Assembly: GCF_000003815.2 (NCBI RefSeq)
Contig: NC_049980.1
Location: forward strand, 28,702,218 to 28,766,217
Direction of reading: 5' to 3'
From: Branchiostoma floridae
Lineage: Eukaryota > Chordata > Leptocardii > Amphioxiformes > Branchiostomatidae
Length of the DNA stretch: 64,000 bases
Shown here: piece after piece, positions 1 to 10,900 of the stretch
How positions within the stretch are numbered: position 1 is the first letter of the stretch
Layout of the letters: each line of letters begins with the position of its first letter
Notes under the pieces: model-generated
What the model was told of the DNA's origin: nothing
Database searches by the model: none
The model's input: the letters and a program-made list of their open reading frames with translations, nothing else
Program-made: the position numbers and the translations under genes

Positions 1-112
1 CGCGAACATTTTCCATAACAGTAAGAGACTACAGTGCATGGTGCTACCGCGAAATTAAAACCACCGCGAAAAGTCCATTTTCCCGCTACCGCGAAATTAA
101 ATCCCCGCCAAC
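1..112. repeat. Dispersed repeat fragment with CCGCGAAATTAAA motif
   Basis: The motif TACCGCGAAATTAAA occurs twice (near 46-60 and 91-105), each followed by a C-rich CCnCCGC-like stretch. The element is cut off by the left edge of the window. I recall this CCGCGAAATTAAA signature as a common dispersed repeat in invertebrate chordate DNA, but cannot name the family. Confidence 0.45.
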
Positions 113-304
113 CTACATACACTTACAGTAATAGTATCATAGATCTAGTCTAGTGTAGAAGTTCGGCTTCTTCTTGCTGCTTGGTGATGGTGAAAATGTA
201 TATTAGTACGGGTTTAGCAACGGTCGGTTTGTCAAAAAATAGTAATAATATATACTGGTCTTAGTTGCAAATGTACAGCTTATACAATTATATTTCAAAA
301 ACTG

Positions 305-607
305 TCATTTGCACACCAAATCAGTGTGTGTCCTAACGTTCTTGCACATCCCATTCCATCGTACCTTGTCCACTGCCTGGTCCCGCAGCCATTTCAGCAT
401 ATATGGTGCCATCTTAGCTTTCTGATTAAAATACAGTTTTACGTTATCAATCAGGCAGTCTAAAAAGCCTTCGCGAGGCCTACCCATCCTCGGTGTCAGT
501 TTCTCGCTGAAGTCGATGTTGAGTGCCCTTTGGGCAGATGATTTTGAGTCAGGCATGCGTTGGACATGTCCTTGGACATTGATGAGGAAGACGGGATCCA
601 ATACCAT
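305..607 (-). pseudogene. Non-LTR retrotransposon ORF2 C-terminal fragment
   Basis: An uninterrupted 100-codon minus-strand frame ends the reverse-transcriptase protein of a LINE-like element. The signature is a GHVQRMPD block (residues about 13-20), then MGRPREGFLDCL (about 41-52), then A-x-DKVRWNG near residues 79-87. This matches the GHVxRM / GRPRxRWxDC / A-x-DRxxWR layout found downstream of the RT domain in many RTE- and jockey-like endonuclease-RT proteins. The RT palm itself is absent: upstream (higher coordinates) the frame meets a stop just before the first Met, so the copy is 5' truncated. The tail has stayed open for 100 codons, so it may be fairly young. It is a transposon remnant, not a host gene. 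The clade call is from motif memory only. Confidence 0.7.
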
Positions 608-1270
608 TGCTTAGAATTCGTTGTGCATTCCTGGATCAAAGGGAAGGAAATTGGCTCGTACTGTTCCAAAGGCATTGCTAGAAAGGACTTCCTTCTGAAG
701 TCAGACAACCCGGAAATTGTGTTAAAGGGCTTAAGAGAAGGTGCCTTGGGCTGAACTTTCTAAACGCTAAAACTCCATATCTGCATTGTGGGGCTGTGCT
801 ACCACATGTCTGTATAGCAGGTTTTCACGTGATATATTGTAAGAACCAACAGCGGTGGAGAACCTTTGTTGATACACAGACTGCCTCCATGGGTACGGAT
901 ATCTATTCACACCCCCTCTCCACTAGAGGCTGTGACATCTGAGCGACCAACCATTTGGCAGGTCACCCGACAAATTTCAAAGGTCTTTTATACATTACTT
1001 TTACATCATGTTCCAAAGATGAAATCAAACAAATACAATTGGTCACTCAGCGATCGCCTTCTGGTGTAAAGAGGAGTTAAGCTGTAAATCATTATGCTAA
1101 TGTCGACGATACGTCATGATACAAGTAGACTTCCGTTGTTATAGCCCCCACCAGGCCTTCCTACGGGGGTACGGGGATCGTAAAATTCAGGAAAAAAATC
1201 GGGAAATTCGCCAAGGGATCGGATCCACCCTTAGGTTCATGTTTCCCTTCCGGCCGACCAATTCCTCTGG
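608..1270. other. No gene recognised
   Basis: Non-repetitive sequence with short chance frames on both strands. The plus frame at 560-754 overlaps the start of the retrotransposon fragment and shows no known motif. Confidence 0.5.
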
Positions 1271-1301
1271 TAACAGAACTCCCCTGGCAAATCATTCTCC
1301 C

Positions 1302-1309
1302 TATAAAAG
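1302..1309 (+). promoter_or_regulatory. TATA-box-like TATAAAAG
   Basis: An exact TATAAAAG lies in a locally G+C-richer stretch (about 1130-1460). A start site would be expected near 1330. No recognisable exon follows, so this may be chance or belong to a repeat. Confidence 0.2.
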
Positions 1310-1687
1310 CCAGCGTAGTCAGCCTGGTAGAGACTACCTTTGTTATACAATTTGTAAAAGGTATTCTTTAATGTTGGCCCCGCAGTCTCCAGTTCATTTC
1401 TCTTTTATGTCCCGTGTAACGTCCCCGTACAGTCTATCCCGTGCGCGCATCAGTGTGCAGTCTGTAACGTTGCATAGCGGCCATTGATGTGCTTTATTGC
1501 TGACGCTGATCAGGTACAGGTGTTCGTTTGTAACGAAATTTGTTTCGAAATTGGCGATAAAAGTCGGTAAATGGCAGCACCAATTATGCGGTGTAATCCA
1601 GATGGTACATAAAAGCTATAAGCGGGGCTGACCTTTGAAATAAAAGTAAACATTTATAAGGGGCCTTTTTCCCTATCTATAGCTGTC

Positions 1688-1880
1688 TTACTCTATTTCT
1701 TTGCTTCTCCTTTTTTCTACCTTTCCATCTCTCTGGATTTCGTTCCCTTTCCAGATCTCTCTGCCTGCCTGTTTGTCCGTCTCTCTCCCTTTCCCTCTTT
1801 CTCCTTTTTTATCCCCCATCTCTCTTTTCTCTGTCTGTCAATGCCTGTCTCTGTCAGTCTCTGTTTCCCTTCCCCAGTCG
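1688..1880. repeat. Pyrimidine-rich (CT/TCC) low-complexity tract
   Basis: About 190 bases are dominated by C and T on the plus strand, with recurring TCTCT, TTTCC and CTGTCTG words. The frames on both strands here are translations of low-complexity sequence. Confidence 0.8.
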
Positions 1881-2243
1881 AAAAAATATTTCTGCCAACG
1901 TGATATACACTACAGTATAGGAATTGCTGTTCCAAGTTTAGTAGCCACATATATGTAACCAATTTCTCCAATATGATCCTCCATAGAACTTACTTTGCTG
2001 CAAAAAGGCTTCTACGAAACTATCCTACGTGGGGATGGTTAGGAGATTTCGGGCCAAAGGGAAATACTTGACCAGAGTCAGCCAGCAGAAGACCCCCCCC
2101 CCGGCTTCTGGTTTATCAAATCCTACCTAGCCACACTCCCCAGGCAAAATATCACTCTCCGTACAGCTAGTGTAAGTAGTATAGAGTCAACAGCGTGTGT
2201 TGACACTATACTACTAGTGAACTTAGCCTTGTACCAACTATAG

Positions 2244-2334
2244 AACACGCATGAGCACTCTTTTGCCCTTGTGAAAACTGGTCAAATTCCTGTAGATGCG
2301 ATAGGATACATAATGGTAGGTGGCGCTTTTGAAG
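2244..2334 (+). CDS. Weak candidate internal exon, unrecognised
   Basis: This is a 91-bp stretch with one open frame (30 codons plus one base). It sits between an acceptor-like AACTATAG and the strong donor-like GAAG|GTAAGG. The peptide begins NTHEHSFALV and ends IMVGGAFE. I recognise no family. The polypyrimidine tract before the acceptor is only moderate, and stretches this length stay open by chance often enough that the call is weak. Confidence 0.18.
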
Positions 2335-4031
2335 GTAAGGTGGTTTCATTTCCACAAAAGTGGTGTTAAAGTGATTCTTCAAAGCCATGGTATGTGTACC
2401 GAATCAGAGCATGGTAGATAAACTGCTTCCTCAGCCTCCGAGCACTAAAGTCGGACGGAAAGGTTCTGTTGAATCCAGAAATTCAGCTCCGAAATCTGGC
2501 AGCCCTGCCAAGGAGGGAGGGCGAAGTTGAGAAGAACAAAGGATTTTTTTTCACTTACTTGTCTTCGAGCGACCGAACGAGCCACGTCATACGTCCATCA
2601 AAGGTTATCGTACCAAGGGCAAGTCAGAAACTCTTATTTCTGTTTTTATCGATCTGTCGACCCGTCAAATCCCCCTTACATATGAAATATTGCTCAATTT
2701 TGGAGCGTTACGTTGTTTGGGGGTTACTCCAGGTCAGACCAGATCAGTTGTACGACATTCCTGTACTAACTGCATTATCAACTTGTCACTAGAGAAAAAT
2801 GTGATCGGTTTTTATAATTACTGCTTGACCTACCTCATTAAACAATATCAATCGACATGTAACATCAACTATTCGAAGCCCTCGTCTCAAACTATGAACC
2901 AAGCCCCTGCAGTTTCAGAGTAAGCCGCTAGGGGACCTAAACCTACACCAATCTTTCCGATATTAAAGTTGTTTATTTGTGAAAGCATGTCCGAGGGCAA
3001 ATTGCACGTACAAAAGTTACCTGCCGCCCAGAAATCAAGATTAGTACAACAGGTATAAAGAAAGGCCACCAGGAGGCTAAGCCTTCGTCTTCGCACGTAC
3101 AAAATATCATGACAATCTATTCCTAGTTGCTTTCCAGGATATGCAGAAGAAACAGAGAAACATAACTCTGAGCCCATTTTCACAGAGGTGACCAAATATT
3201 TCCTCTTCAGTGTGCTGCTAGCCTGTTTTCATTGCTCACGGAGAGATTCGGATGTCAGTTTGTGATATCACAATGTGTAAAAGATTGCATCAGAGGGCGG
3301 ATTCGTAAACCAATTCTTTCTCCATACTATACGAGTGACATCCGCAACGCGCCAGCCTTAAAGGAGGCTATTCGAAGTATGTATAAGGTGTTTGAATTGC
3401 GTATGACGTATAGTAGAAGTTAGTTGTCATGTAGCTCGCTCTAAGGCCTGTTTAATAGATATGCATATGTACATGTATAGTCATATATGTGCTTGTACAA
3501 TCAACCAGGCTGCCAATCACACACTGTCAGAGTCTGCAATGCCAATCAGCACTCTCTAAATATCCAGCCATGAGATTTATATTGCGTGCTCGTTTATGGC
3601 GCCGCAACTATTGACTCAAACGCACTATTGAAAATCATCTTTTCTTGATGCGATTATTTGAAGAATGTTTTTTTCAAGATATTGAGCCACGGAGGAGCAG
3701 TCTTCACATCTCCATCTCAGATCACATTTTTATCCTAGATTCGGCATATCCATCTGCTCCATGGGCAAACAGAAACCACTCCGTGGTCACGCTCGAGGCG
3801 CTTCCAATGCTATCTCTATCTTACATGCATGCATCTTTACGCATCAAAATACCTGTTAGTGCACTCTGGAATCACGCACCATGACAGAACAATTTCCCGC
3901 AGACTTCAAAGTTGATCTGGCTCGCTGTGAGGTGGTGCCTTGATTCCGTTCCGTTGTCGGCAGTATAAGGGATACTCTGTTAGATATGTTTGTGATGCTC
4001 CGGCACTGATCAAATAGACCAAAGAACATCA
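2335..4031. other. No gene or repeat recognised
   Basis: About 1.7 kb without recognisable coding sequence. Frames up to about 107 codons exist, but their translations show no motif or codon bias. A splice-donor-like GTAAGTG on the minus strand at about 2550 has no usable upstream exon. Confidence 0.45.
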
Positions 4032-4080
4032 TTCCGACCAAGGAGGTTAAAATGGATTCTTTTAAACCTCCTTGTTCCGA
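4032..4080. mobile_element. Tiny hairpin (37 bp) flanked by 6-bp direct repeats
   Basis: CCAAGGAGGTTAAAA and its near-complement TTTTAAACCTCCTTG form a stem around a short loop (4038-4074). The hexamer TTCCGA occurs immediately on both sides (4032-4037 and 4075-4080), as expected for a target-site duplication. Related hairpins lie near 26.4 kb and 38.05 kb. Confidence 0.55.
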
Positions 4081-4300
4081 TTAAGTCACTGACCTAGGTG
4101 AGACAAAATTTCGGAATTTGTCCTATTATCAAGCTGAAGTTTTCTTTAACGGAAAGCCAATAATTACCACCAGAACCGTCATGTTTTCACAAATTATATA
4201 TTCTGTGCCATGTTCGTATTTCAAGCCAGAGTCTGTTTTCGGAAGCTCTTTCTTTGCCATTGAATGATGCAGCGTGTAGCGTGTACTGTTGACAAAGCAA

Positions 4301-4584
4301 TTAAGGTGGGTTCACACGTGCGTACATATTCAAATCCGTATGAGGTCCGTATGGAAGTCTTAACCTTTACCAGGCTCCACAGGTCGCTAAAAATAATAGA
4401 ATTGGTCAGATAACATGCTAGTTGAATTGACTGGTCTCAAACCATACTACTCAGCCACCTAACTCCTCTGGTATGTTGTGTGTCTATATTTGTCAAATTT
4501 CTCCTATTTTTTTCCAGCGACCTGCGGACTCCATACGGACCTCATACGGACTTGAATATATACGCACGTGTGAACCCGGCTTAA
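4301..4584. mobile_element. TTAA-flanked MITE, piggyBac-like target
   Basis: Terminal inverted repeats of about 50 bp (left: GGTGGGTTCACACGTGCGTA..., right: its near-complement ending CACGTGTGAACCCGGC) are bounded exactly by TTAA at 4301-4304 and 4581-4584. Internal words such as CCGTATGAGGTCCGTATGGA and the AGGTCGCT motif are also mirrored. No coding capacity is present. TTAA duplication with short TIRs is typical of piggyBac-type (also Kolobok-type) non-autonomous elements; the superfamily is inferred from that alone. Confidence 0.8.
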
Positions 4585-4587
4585 TAT

Positions 4588-4815
4588 CCACTGGGGTGGC
4601 GACAGCACTAAGCTTAGATTTGACAGATCGCTCAACAAACTTCGTAAATAAAACAATATGCACTATTTGTGTTTTGCTGCGTTTTCAGGCATACGTTTTG
4701 CTTTTCAGACATACATACATTTTCCACCATATTCCAATATGAAATCAAGGGTCACATAGATGTACTTCAGGTCGCAGTACGATCGCAGCACGATCGCCGT
4801 CTAGTGGAAAGGGGG
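4588..4815 (+). mobile_element. MITE, CCCCCTTTCCACTAG family, diverged copy
   Basis: The right end (AGGTCGCAG...CGATCGCCGTCTAGTGGAAAGGGGG) and the interior (GACAGATCGCTCAACAAA, GTGTTTTGCTGC) match the copies at 38.6, 40.5 and 55.4 kb. The left end is eroded to TCCACTGGGGTGG and starts immediately after the TTAA element. The reading frames here are by-products of the repeat. Confidence 0.65.
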
Positions 4816-5523
4816 ATTTATTGTCGTTCAGTTCCCGTGTCTGACATCCGGAGACCCCAATCCAGGCACCTTTGATCAGGTTAGTTTGGGCAGACGGAAA
4901 GGTTCCTTTGATATGGAACTGCCAGTAGTTCATCCTGAATTGACTTTAATGAGGTCATGGAAAACGTGAAATAGAGAATATGTCTGTTTTTGCTCATTAT
5001 CTGAAGATAGAACAGGACGTATACGTGCTGCGAATTTTAGACAAACTGTGTTTTTAGCCTAGTTTCTAACCGTTGAGTAGCTACTGATGACACTGTAACC
5101 CAGACATTTCCGCTTTCCTTGACAATAGTTGGTTCCGGCTCTCTCCTAGCTTCAGTAGGACGTATACTAGCTTTCTACACAGCCATTGCTGCCACCAAAA
5201 GTTATAGCCGTCGTTGTGCGAAATTATATCCTCGAAGACCTCTCAAAGAGATGTTATCTTCCTCGCACTGAAAGAGTACTCGAAATTGTACACAATGATA
5301 TCAATTTTAGAGCCTTGGCTTGATAGCACTTCTATCACCAAAGGTAGCGATGGGGCTCTCCCGCGAATGGGCTATTTCACAAGGTCAGGGGTCATTTATG
5401 ACTTCTTTCAAGGAAGAACGTGTCGTCCTTTGGGTTGGGAGAATGTCAGGCGAACCTTTTATCTTGGTCGTCAACACTGACGTGGTAGTACATCTACGAA
5501 TACTAGTCACGTCCGGGTTATTA
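4816..5523. other. No gene recognised
   Basis: Short overlapping frames only, with no motif. No repeat structure was noticed. Confidence 0.45.
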
Positions 5524-5606
5524 CCTTCGAAGGTTATGTTTTTCTATGTGTTTGTGAACAGCATAACTCGAGAAGTTATGGATGGATCTTTGTGGTATTT
5601 GGTTTG
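5524..5606 (+). repeat. Dispersed repeat, CCTTCG-AAGGTTATGTTTT family
   Basis: The block CCTTCGAAGGTTATGTTTTT...GTGAACAGCATAACTCGAGAAGTTATGGATGG is related to 47998-48105. I recall closely similar sequence as a very common dispersed repeat in invertebrate genomes. The 114-codon frame across it is therefore probably repeat-derived. Confidence 0.5.
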
Positions 5607-7657
5607 TTTTTTAGGTGTTTTTTTAATTTACTTGTTCACCTCAAAACAAGGCTCATCTACATAAACAGCCACTTATGTAGTTGTAGGTTACAGGTACTGG
5701 ATTCTGAAGAAAGATGTTTATTCACTCTTATCTTGAAAAGTTTTAGATGTTGCAATTGGCAAAATAAATGAAGACATCATGTACAATTATCATATCCGTT
5801 GCATCCCATCTTTCTCGTGTGCAGATTCAATTATACATGTTGCATTATATATGTTGCTTTCTTCGCATAGATATATTTTTAGAAAATCATCCCGTCGTTG
5901 TCAATCTCTACCGGCAGTTGATTTGCCGCATATGTTTCACAGGATATGTTGCATGCACAAGTGTCGGTCCCAATTACGTCAATGACACTTCAGATTGAAC
6001 AGATGCGCGCTCTACATAAACCTATTGAACACAAGGATTGTATAACGAAAAATAAGGGTACATATACGTATCTATTGTTGACTGCGCGTTGTGCAACAAT
6101 GATAGAAATATCCTCTTCAAACGTGTACAAGATTAGTTTCCTACTTTTCGATATATAGAAGGTACAGATAAATTCACGTTCGCCATGAATTAGATAAACC
6201 ATGTTTTATAGGCTCCACATGTCCATACTACAGCTCTCATAAGAAGCGATACAAAGTTGAACCTATGTCAGCACCTAATACGTAGAGTCCAAATATATCT
6301 AATAAAATTAGAATCGATTTTTAAAATGTAGCAAAGAGGTGAACGATAGTAGCACTATGGTACCAATATGTTCATTAAAAAAGTCTATTTTTTTATTCCA
6401 AGTCCTACGGGTCTTTGGAAATAGCAGTAGAACCAGACTACCACTGGACTATACTGTTTATAAGGGCTCCTTTCCATCAGACGAGGGTTGCGGAGAAATC
6501 ATATACCTACTGAGATGGAAATCTGATTTCTGTGACCATTGATCTCATGATTGGAATCTTATGCAAGATGCAAAAGTACTATTCAAAAAGACGTAAAAGA
6601 CAGACACAAATCTGCTTATTCGAACACATCTTTGACCGCTCAGTGGTGGCAGTCTTCAGTGGAAGGGGTGGGGGAGCGATGACGGTTGTACATAAGTAAA
6701 GTTGGGTAACGGCTGATAGCTGGTATCGGTCACATGTGCAAAAACAATCACACACAACAAAGGGAAGCCATATCGACCCGGCCTCTGTCCAGCCTTAAGT
6801 TCAATGCCCGATATCACAATCAAGATCTTTGGAACAGGGAGGGGGGTATGGAGACAGATCAATGACGCAGGCTGAAGTTTTCTACAACAAAGAGCCAGAA
6901 GTCATCAAGATTTTGGAGAAAAACAACCGATACCATTACTCTACTCAACAGTAGACAAGAAGTAGGTATTTTAGTTTCAAAGGGCGCGAAAAAATCCATG
7001 TCTAAAATGTCAAGGTGAAACATTGTCATTGACGGAGCGAGGCGGAGTTAAGATAAGGGCTGTAAGAAATAAGAATTATTTTCCGATAGTTTCTCGTTCC
7101 TTGAGTAATACCGGCGTCGAGGCTCTACAGTCCGGGACACCGGGCAATGACCTGGGGGTTATTTGTCTACCTAGAAAGGATCACTACCTGTGTAATGCAC
7201 AAGATACTACCTGTGTAGATACTACGTACCAGATCACTACCTGTATATTGTACATGTACTGATATTTTTCCACCAAACCCGATAAAATACAATCTTAGTT
7301 GACAATGCTGCAATGCAGAAAAATAGACACAACAACAACAAAACTTAACCAAACAACAAAGCAAAACTAATTATAAACAAGATTAAGGGGAAAAAGGCAA
7401 ATCCTCCAAATAGTTGAATGTAGGAACTGTTTCGTATATTCATCGCAGTACATATAAGAAGAAAAGACCACGAGAGGAAGCGTCCCTGAGAGAACCATTC
7501 TGCATGGCCCATTTCGTGAGAACGCAATGTCATTGTAGGATAAATGCTGACTAGCACGACGGCAATCTTGCTTTCTTTTAAGCATCTCTTTCAGATTAAT
7601 GGAACCTTGTGCTGTGCGTGTCATCATAATCATTCGACGTCCATATTCTATTTATAG
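5607..7657. other. No gene recognised
   Basis: About 2 kb of AT-rich unique sequence. A small direct-repeat cluster built on ACTACCTGTRTA occurs at about 7185-7255. Reading frames are short and lack motifs. Confidence 0.45.
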
Positions 7658-7739
7658 TACGTATACCACAGTGCAAATCAAGTCTATTGAGCTAATCACA
7701 ACAACGTGTCTGAGGCCCCGCTGCGGGTGGGGACGGAAG
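7658..7739 (+). CDS. Weak candidate internal exon, unrecognised
   Basis: An 82-bp stretch lies between the pyrimidine-containing acceptor TTCTATTTATAG and the consensus donor GGAAG|GTAAGC. Read in phase 2 it gives an open peptide starting TYTTVQIKSIEL and ending RPRCGWGRK. A second frame is also open over the 3' half. I recognise no domain. The splice signals are better than average for this window but the exon is too short to be decisive. Confidence 0.22.
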
Positions 7740-8384
7740 GTAAGCTGGCTAACCAGATTTCACACAGCGACTGATGAAAGGTAGTATTACGTTGCCTGGA
7801 AACCGCATGCTATTTCTGAAGATCAGTGTATCGAAACAGTTGGTCCTGTTTTTCTATATTAGTGGCATATCTGCTACGCTATAAAGTTACGGTGTATCTT
7901 TGGTTGCAAGAATGTGGATGCACCGTTGCTCGTTCAAGTATATCGGTATCTCGCTCGATGATTTTCATACCTGGCTTACTTGAATCCATCTATGTATATC
8001 AAATATCTACTTACATTGGTGTTAGAAGATGTCGTCTTCCAGATACAACACCGCATGTATAAGACGATCTTAAAACAGCTCAGGGTAGAAAGTTCATGTA
8101 GTGTTCTTGGTGCATTGACGCAGCTGCATCCTAGAGAGAACTTCGTTCTAGAGTACTTTTCATTTTCTCTTAAGCATATTCCATTCCATTTCCATGAGCC
8201 TAAAACAGGAATACTTTTTCCTGGAAGGCGATAGCGTACGCAGAAAGTAGGATTAGCATTTCACGGCTTTTGAGGTCAATAGCCGCTGGACAACGTGATG
8301 GAATTTGTGGTGTCGTTGATAGGAGAGGGCGGGTCATGCCCGCGGTGCTGAAATTATGACTGCTGTGGCCTGGCCGTCAGCGGC
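7740..8384. other. No gene recognised
   Basis: Unique sequence between the candidate exon and the minisatellite block. No structure was noticed. Confidence 0.4.
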
Positions 8385-8444
8385 TGGTGATACGGCAGTC
8401 ATACCGAGAATGTCTGGTGATACGGCAGTCATACCGAGAATGTC
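8385..8444. repeat. Perfect 30-bp tandem duplication
   Basis: Two identical 30-bp units starting TGGTGATACGGCAGTCATAC lie at 8385-8414 and 8415-8444. The absence of mismatches suggests a recent event. Confidence 0.95.
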
Positions 8445-8622
8445 TGGCGTCAGGCAATTTTCTAGAAACATCGTTTCGATCCGCTCTATTGTGGAGCTTT
8501 GTATCGGTCACAGTTTGCCCGTTCCTACCACAGGGCACGCGCAGGACATTTCAAAGATTCGTCCTGACTTGTCCTTAGATGAGGGATGTCCCTGTGGCTC
8601 AAGTGGAAGCAGCCTCACAGCT

Positions 8623-8863
8623 GAGCCCCTTCTTCCAAATAAGGAGTATGTCTGAGACCTCCTTCCATATAAGGAGTATGTGTAATACCTTCTTCCTTTT
8701 AAAGATTATGTGTGAGACCTCCTTCCAAATAAGGAGTATGTGTGAGACCTCCTTCCATATAAGAAGTATCTGTGAGACCTCCTTCCATATAAGGAGTACG
8801 TCTGAGACCTCCTTCCAAATAAGGAGTATGTGTGAGACCTCCTTTCAAATAAGGAATATGTGT
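8623..8863. repeat. 30-bp minisatellite, about 8 units
   Basis: Units follow the pattern GAGACCTCCTTCCAWATAAGG plus AGTATGTGT. The first unit is 31 bp, and unit starts at 8654, 8684, 8714, 8744, 8774, 8804 and 8834 are exactly 30 bp apart. Because 30 is a multiple of three, both strands read as open decapeptide repeats (plus: about CETSFQIRSM; minus: about SHTYSLFGRR). No start context or family supports a real protein, so I treat it as a minisatellite. Confidence 0.9.
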
Positions 8864-10319
8864 GAGACCCCGGCTCTATACTGGGCAGGTCATCTAGGTT
8901 GGGGCTCCACTCGGAAGGGACATAAAATGCGGGGTTCTGTAATCGAGGAGGTTCCCCAAGCATTTTAAAGGGAAAGAGCTGACAGTCCCTTCCTGCACAA
9001 ATATACACTGCAATTAAAACACCAAGGAAACTTGCTGCTCTATATACCAATAGGCACCACAAAAGTGTGAATGTGAATATGAATGAACGAGTGTCCTTAG
9101 ATGACACCGTGTAGTTCCCTCGGCATTCCTACCACTTTACACATAACAAGTGAGCTCATAACGGACCATAAAAGACAAGGTCAAGCTGTGCATCAATCCC
9201 CTCAATGCAGACTGCTTTATTGCATGCGCAGCAACGACCAATATGGAGAATTCATCATAGTGCCAAATCCTATCTGATACCGATAAGCCGTAATTGCTAC
9301 ATAGGCGGACCCCTCGAGCTCCCAGGCGATTGTGTGTGGGTTTTTTTTTTCAAGGCGAGTATGGCCGATGCGACCAGCTGCTGACATAAGTAACATGTGG
9401 TTTTTAGATAGTAACAGTTAAACTGGATTCTTGGCGTGTCAGAAATTAGAAGATATCGTAACAGGGTACATATTATACTGAACCAAATGTGGGGTAATAA
9501 GTGCTGATATCCACAGAAAGGAGTCAGAGCATTGTTGATGTTAAAAGTGATTCTTAATAAGGTAACGGACAGTCTTGGGCACAAGATTGAATTCGCAGAG
9601 ATATACATTTGTGACAACGTTAAGCAAAACATTAGAGCATTGCAAACGCTAAAGTTTTACGCTTACAAATAAGATCCTTAATTCAGCACAGCTCCTCTAA
9701 GAGCACATGACTGTGATCGTCTGCTTTGCGAAGGGGTGACTCTGGGAACCCTTTTGGAATCCCAATCCTCCGTTTGGCGTTATTAACACTTTGACACTGT
9801 ATGCAGGTGGTGGTGTTCGTCTGTGGTGCTAACAGCTTCCATGTGTCATGTATCACAGTAGACACGGGGGACCTCTCCACTGCTAGTATGACCTGAATAC
9901 CTAATAGTCAGTGTTCTGTGTATGACCTGACATAACACGTGTCCAGCCATGCGCCCTTCAGACGGTTCAACGTGAATTAGGCATGTACGGGGGGTCAGTT
10001 CTATTTAAACCTCATAAAGGACAGACGTCATTGGCCCGCCCCGATGATTATACGTTATTCTAGTGACGTAATTTCCTGCCTTTAACTTCATGTTATGGGT
10101 GAGAGGTGATCAACGCACTTCTTCAAAGGGTGATCAAGCATTCATGTACGGCCACAAATTCTACTTAGAGCCTGCCTGAGTTCACGTCATCACCGAACTT
10201 GGTGACGTGTTTCGGACTTTACACAGAGACTGCGCTTAATAGATATTACTTGGTAGACGAATAGGCACCGCCTTCACGGGCATTTTTCAGTGGTACGTGC
10301 CGGTAAGGTTCGTCGTAAG
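8864..10319. other. No gene recognised
   Basis: Unique sequence. A 111-codon minus frame (9297-9632) is Leu/Cys-rich without recognisable motif and is probably chance. Confidence 0.45.
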
Positions 10320-10721
10320 TAGGGGCTGGGAACAGAAAGATGTGCCGGAACAAAAAATCAGTGGACCGGATTTTGGACCGAGTAGAAATTCACTAGATTA
10401 TATCGGCAGTTGTTAAGACGTTTTGGCACTTACTGGTTCAAGAAAATAACAAGAGCGAAGTAGAGTAGGATTTAGAGTAGTTTCTACCAAGTTTCTACAG
10501 TAAAGTTCGCAGATTTAACATGAAGACAGGATCTGAAAGCGTCAGTGGGTGGTGGATACCCCGACAGATAGATCCCTTTTAAAAAAAACGGACCATTGTT
10601 TTGAGCATCGACCATTCACAATTTTTCATAAACACTTAGGTCCAGATTCAGGTATGGACCTGTACCTGGTTCTCTGAAGCTGGCCCTGAATTTTCTGTAC
10701 CGGATTTCACCCCCGCCCCTA
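10320..10721. mobile_element. Inverted-repeat element, TAGGGGC termini
   Basis: The left end TAGGGGCTGGGAACAG and the right end CACCCCCGCCCCTA form short imperfect inverted termini around 400 bp. The interior CAGTGGACCGGATTTTGGACC recurs, slightly altered, at 39174-39236, which supports a dispersed family. No coding potential or clear target duplication. Confidence 0.45.
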
Positions 10722-10730
10722 GTTGAAGGT

Positions 10731-10900
10731 GGTCGGACGATTGTGAAATCGGATAGAATTCATCAAGTAGGCTGTGACAAAAACAACCACCGACAAAGCT
10801 CTAATCAGGCCTATTTCTAAAGAAGACAGCTGATTTTTTACGGCCCAAGCAAGACTATCTAAGAATGTCCTTGGTTTGCTTTCGGGCGACGATGTGTGGC
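10731..10900. mobile_element. Diverged copy of the 24.5-kb MITE
   Basis: Shared ordered blocks with 24466-24660: GGTCGGACGATTGTGAAATCG-like left end, CAAGTAGGCTGTGACAAAAAC, then AAGAATGTCCTTGGTTTG and the right end TCGGGCGACGATGTG. It directly follows the TAGGGGC element. Confidence 0.5.

Noticed and set aside
1116-1487. 123-codon plus frame.
   Set aside because: No motif, no codon bias, and composition (Ser/Arg/Pro-rich) typical of a chance frame in GC-richer DNA.
2549-2620. Minus-strand peptide GTITFDGRMTWLVRSLEDK next to GTAAGTG.
   Set aside because: A stop lies just upstream in the same frame and no acceptor separates them; only 23 codons are open.
7770-7815. Hammerhead-ribozyme-like CTGATGA...GAAA with a possible stem II (AGGTAG/TTGCCT).
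   Set aside because: The stem II closing pair is a mismatch, and no stem III partner with a proper NUH cleavage site was found upstream or downstream.
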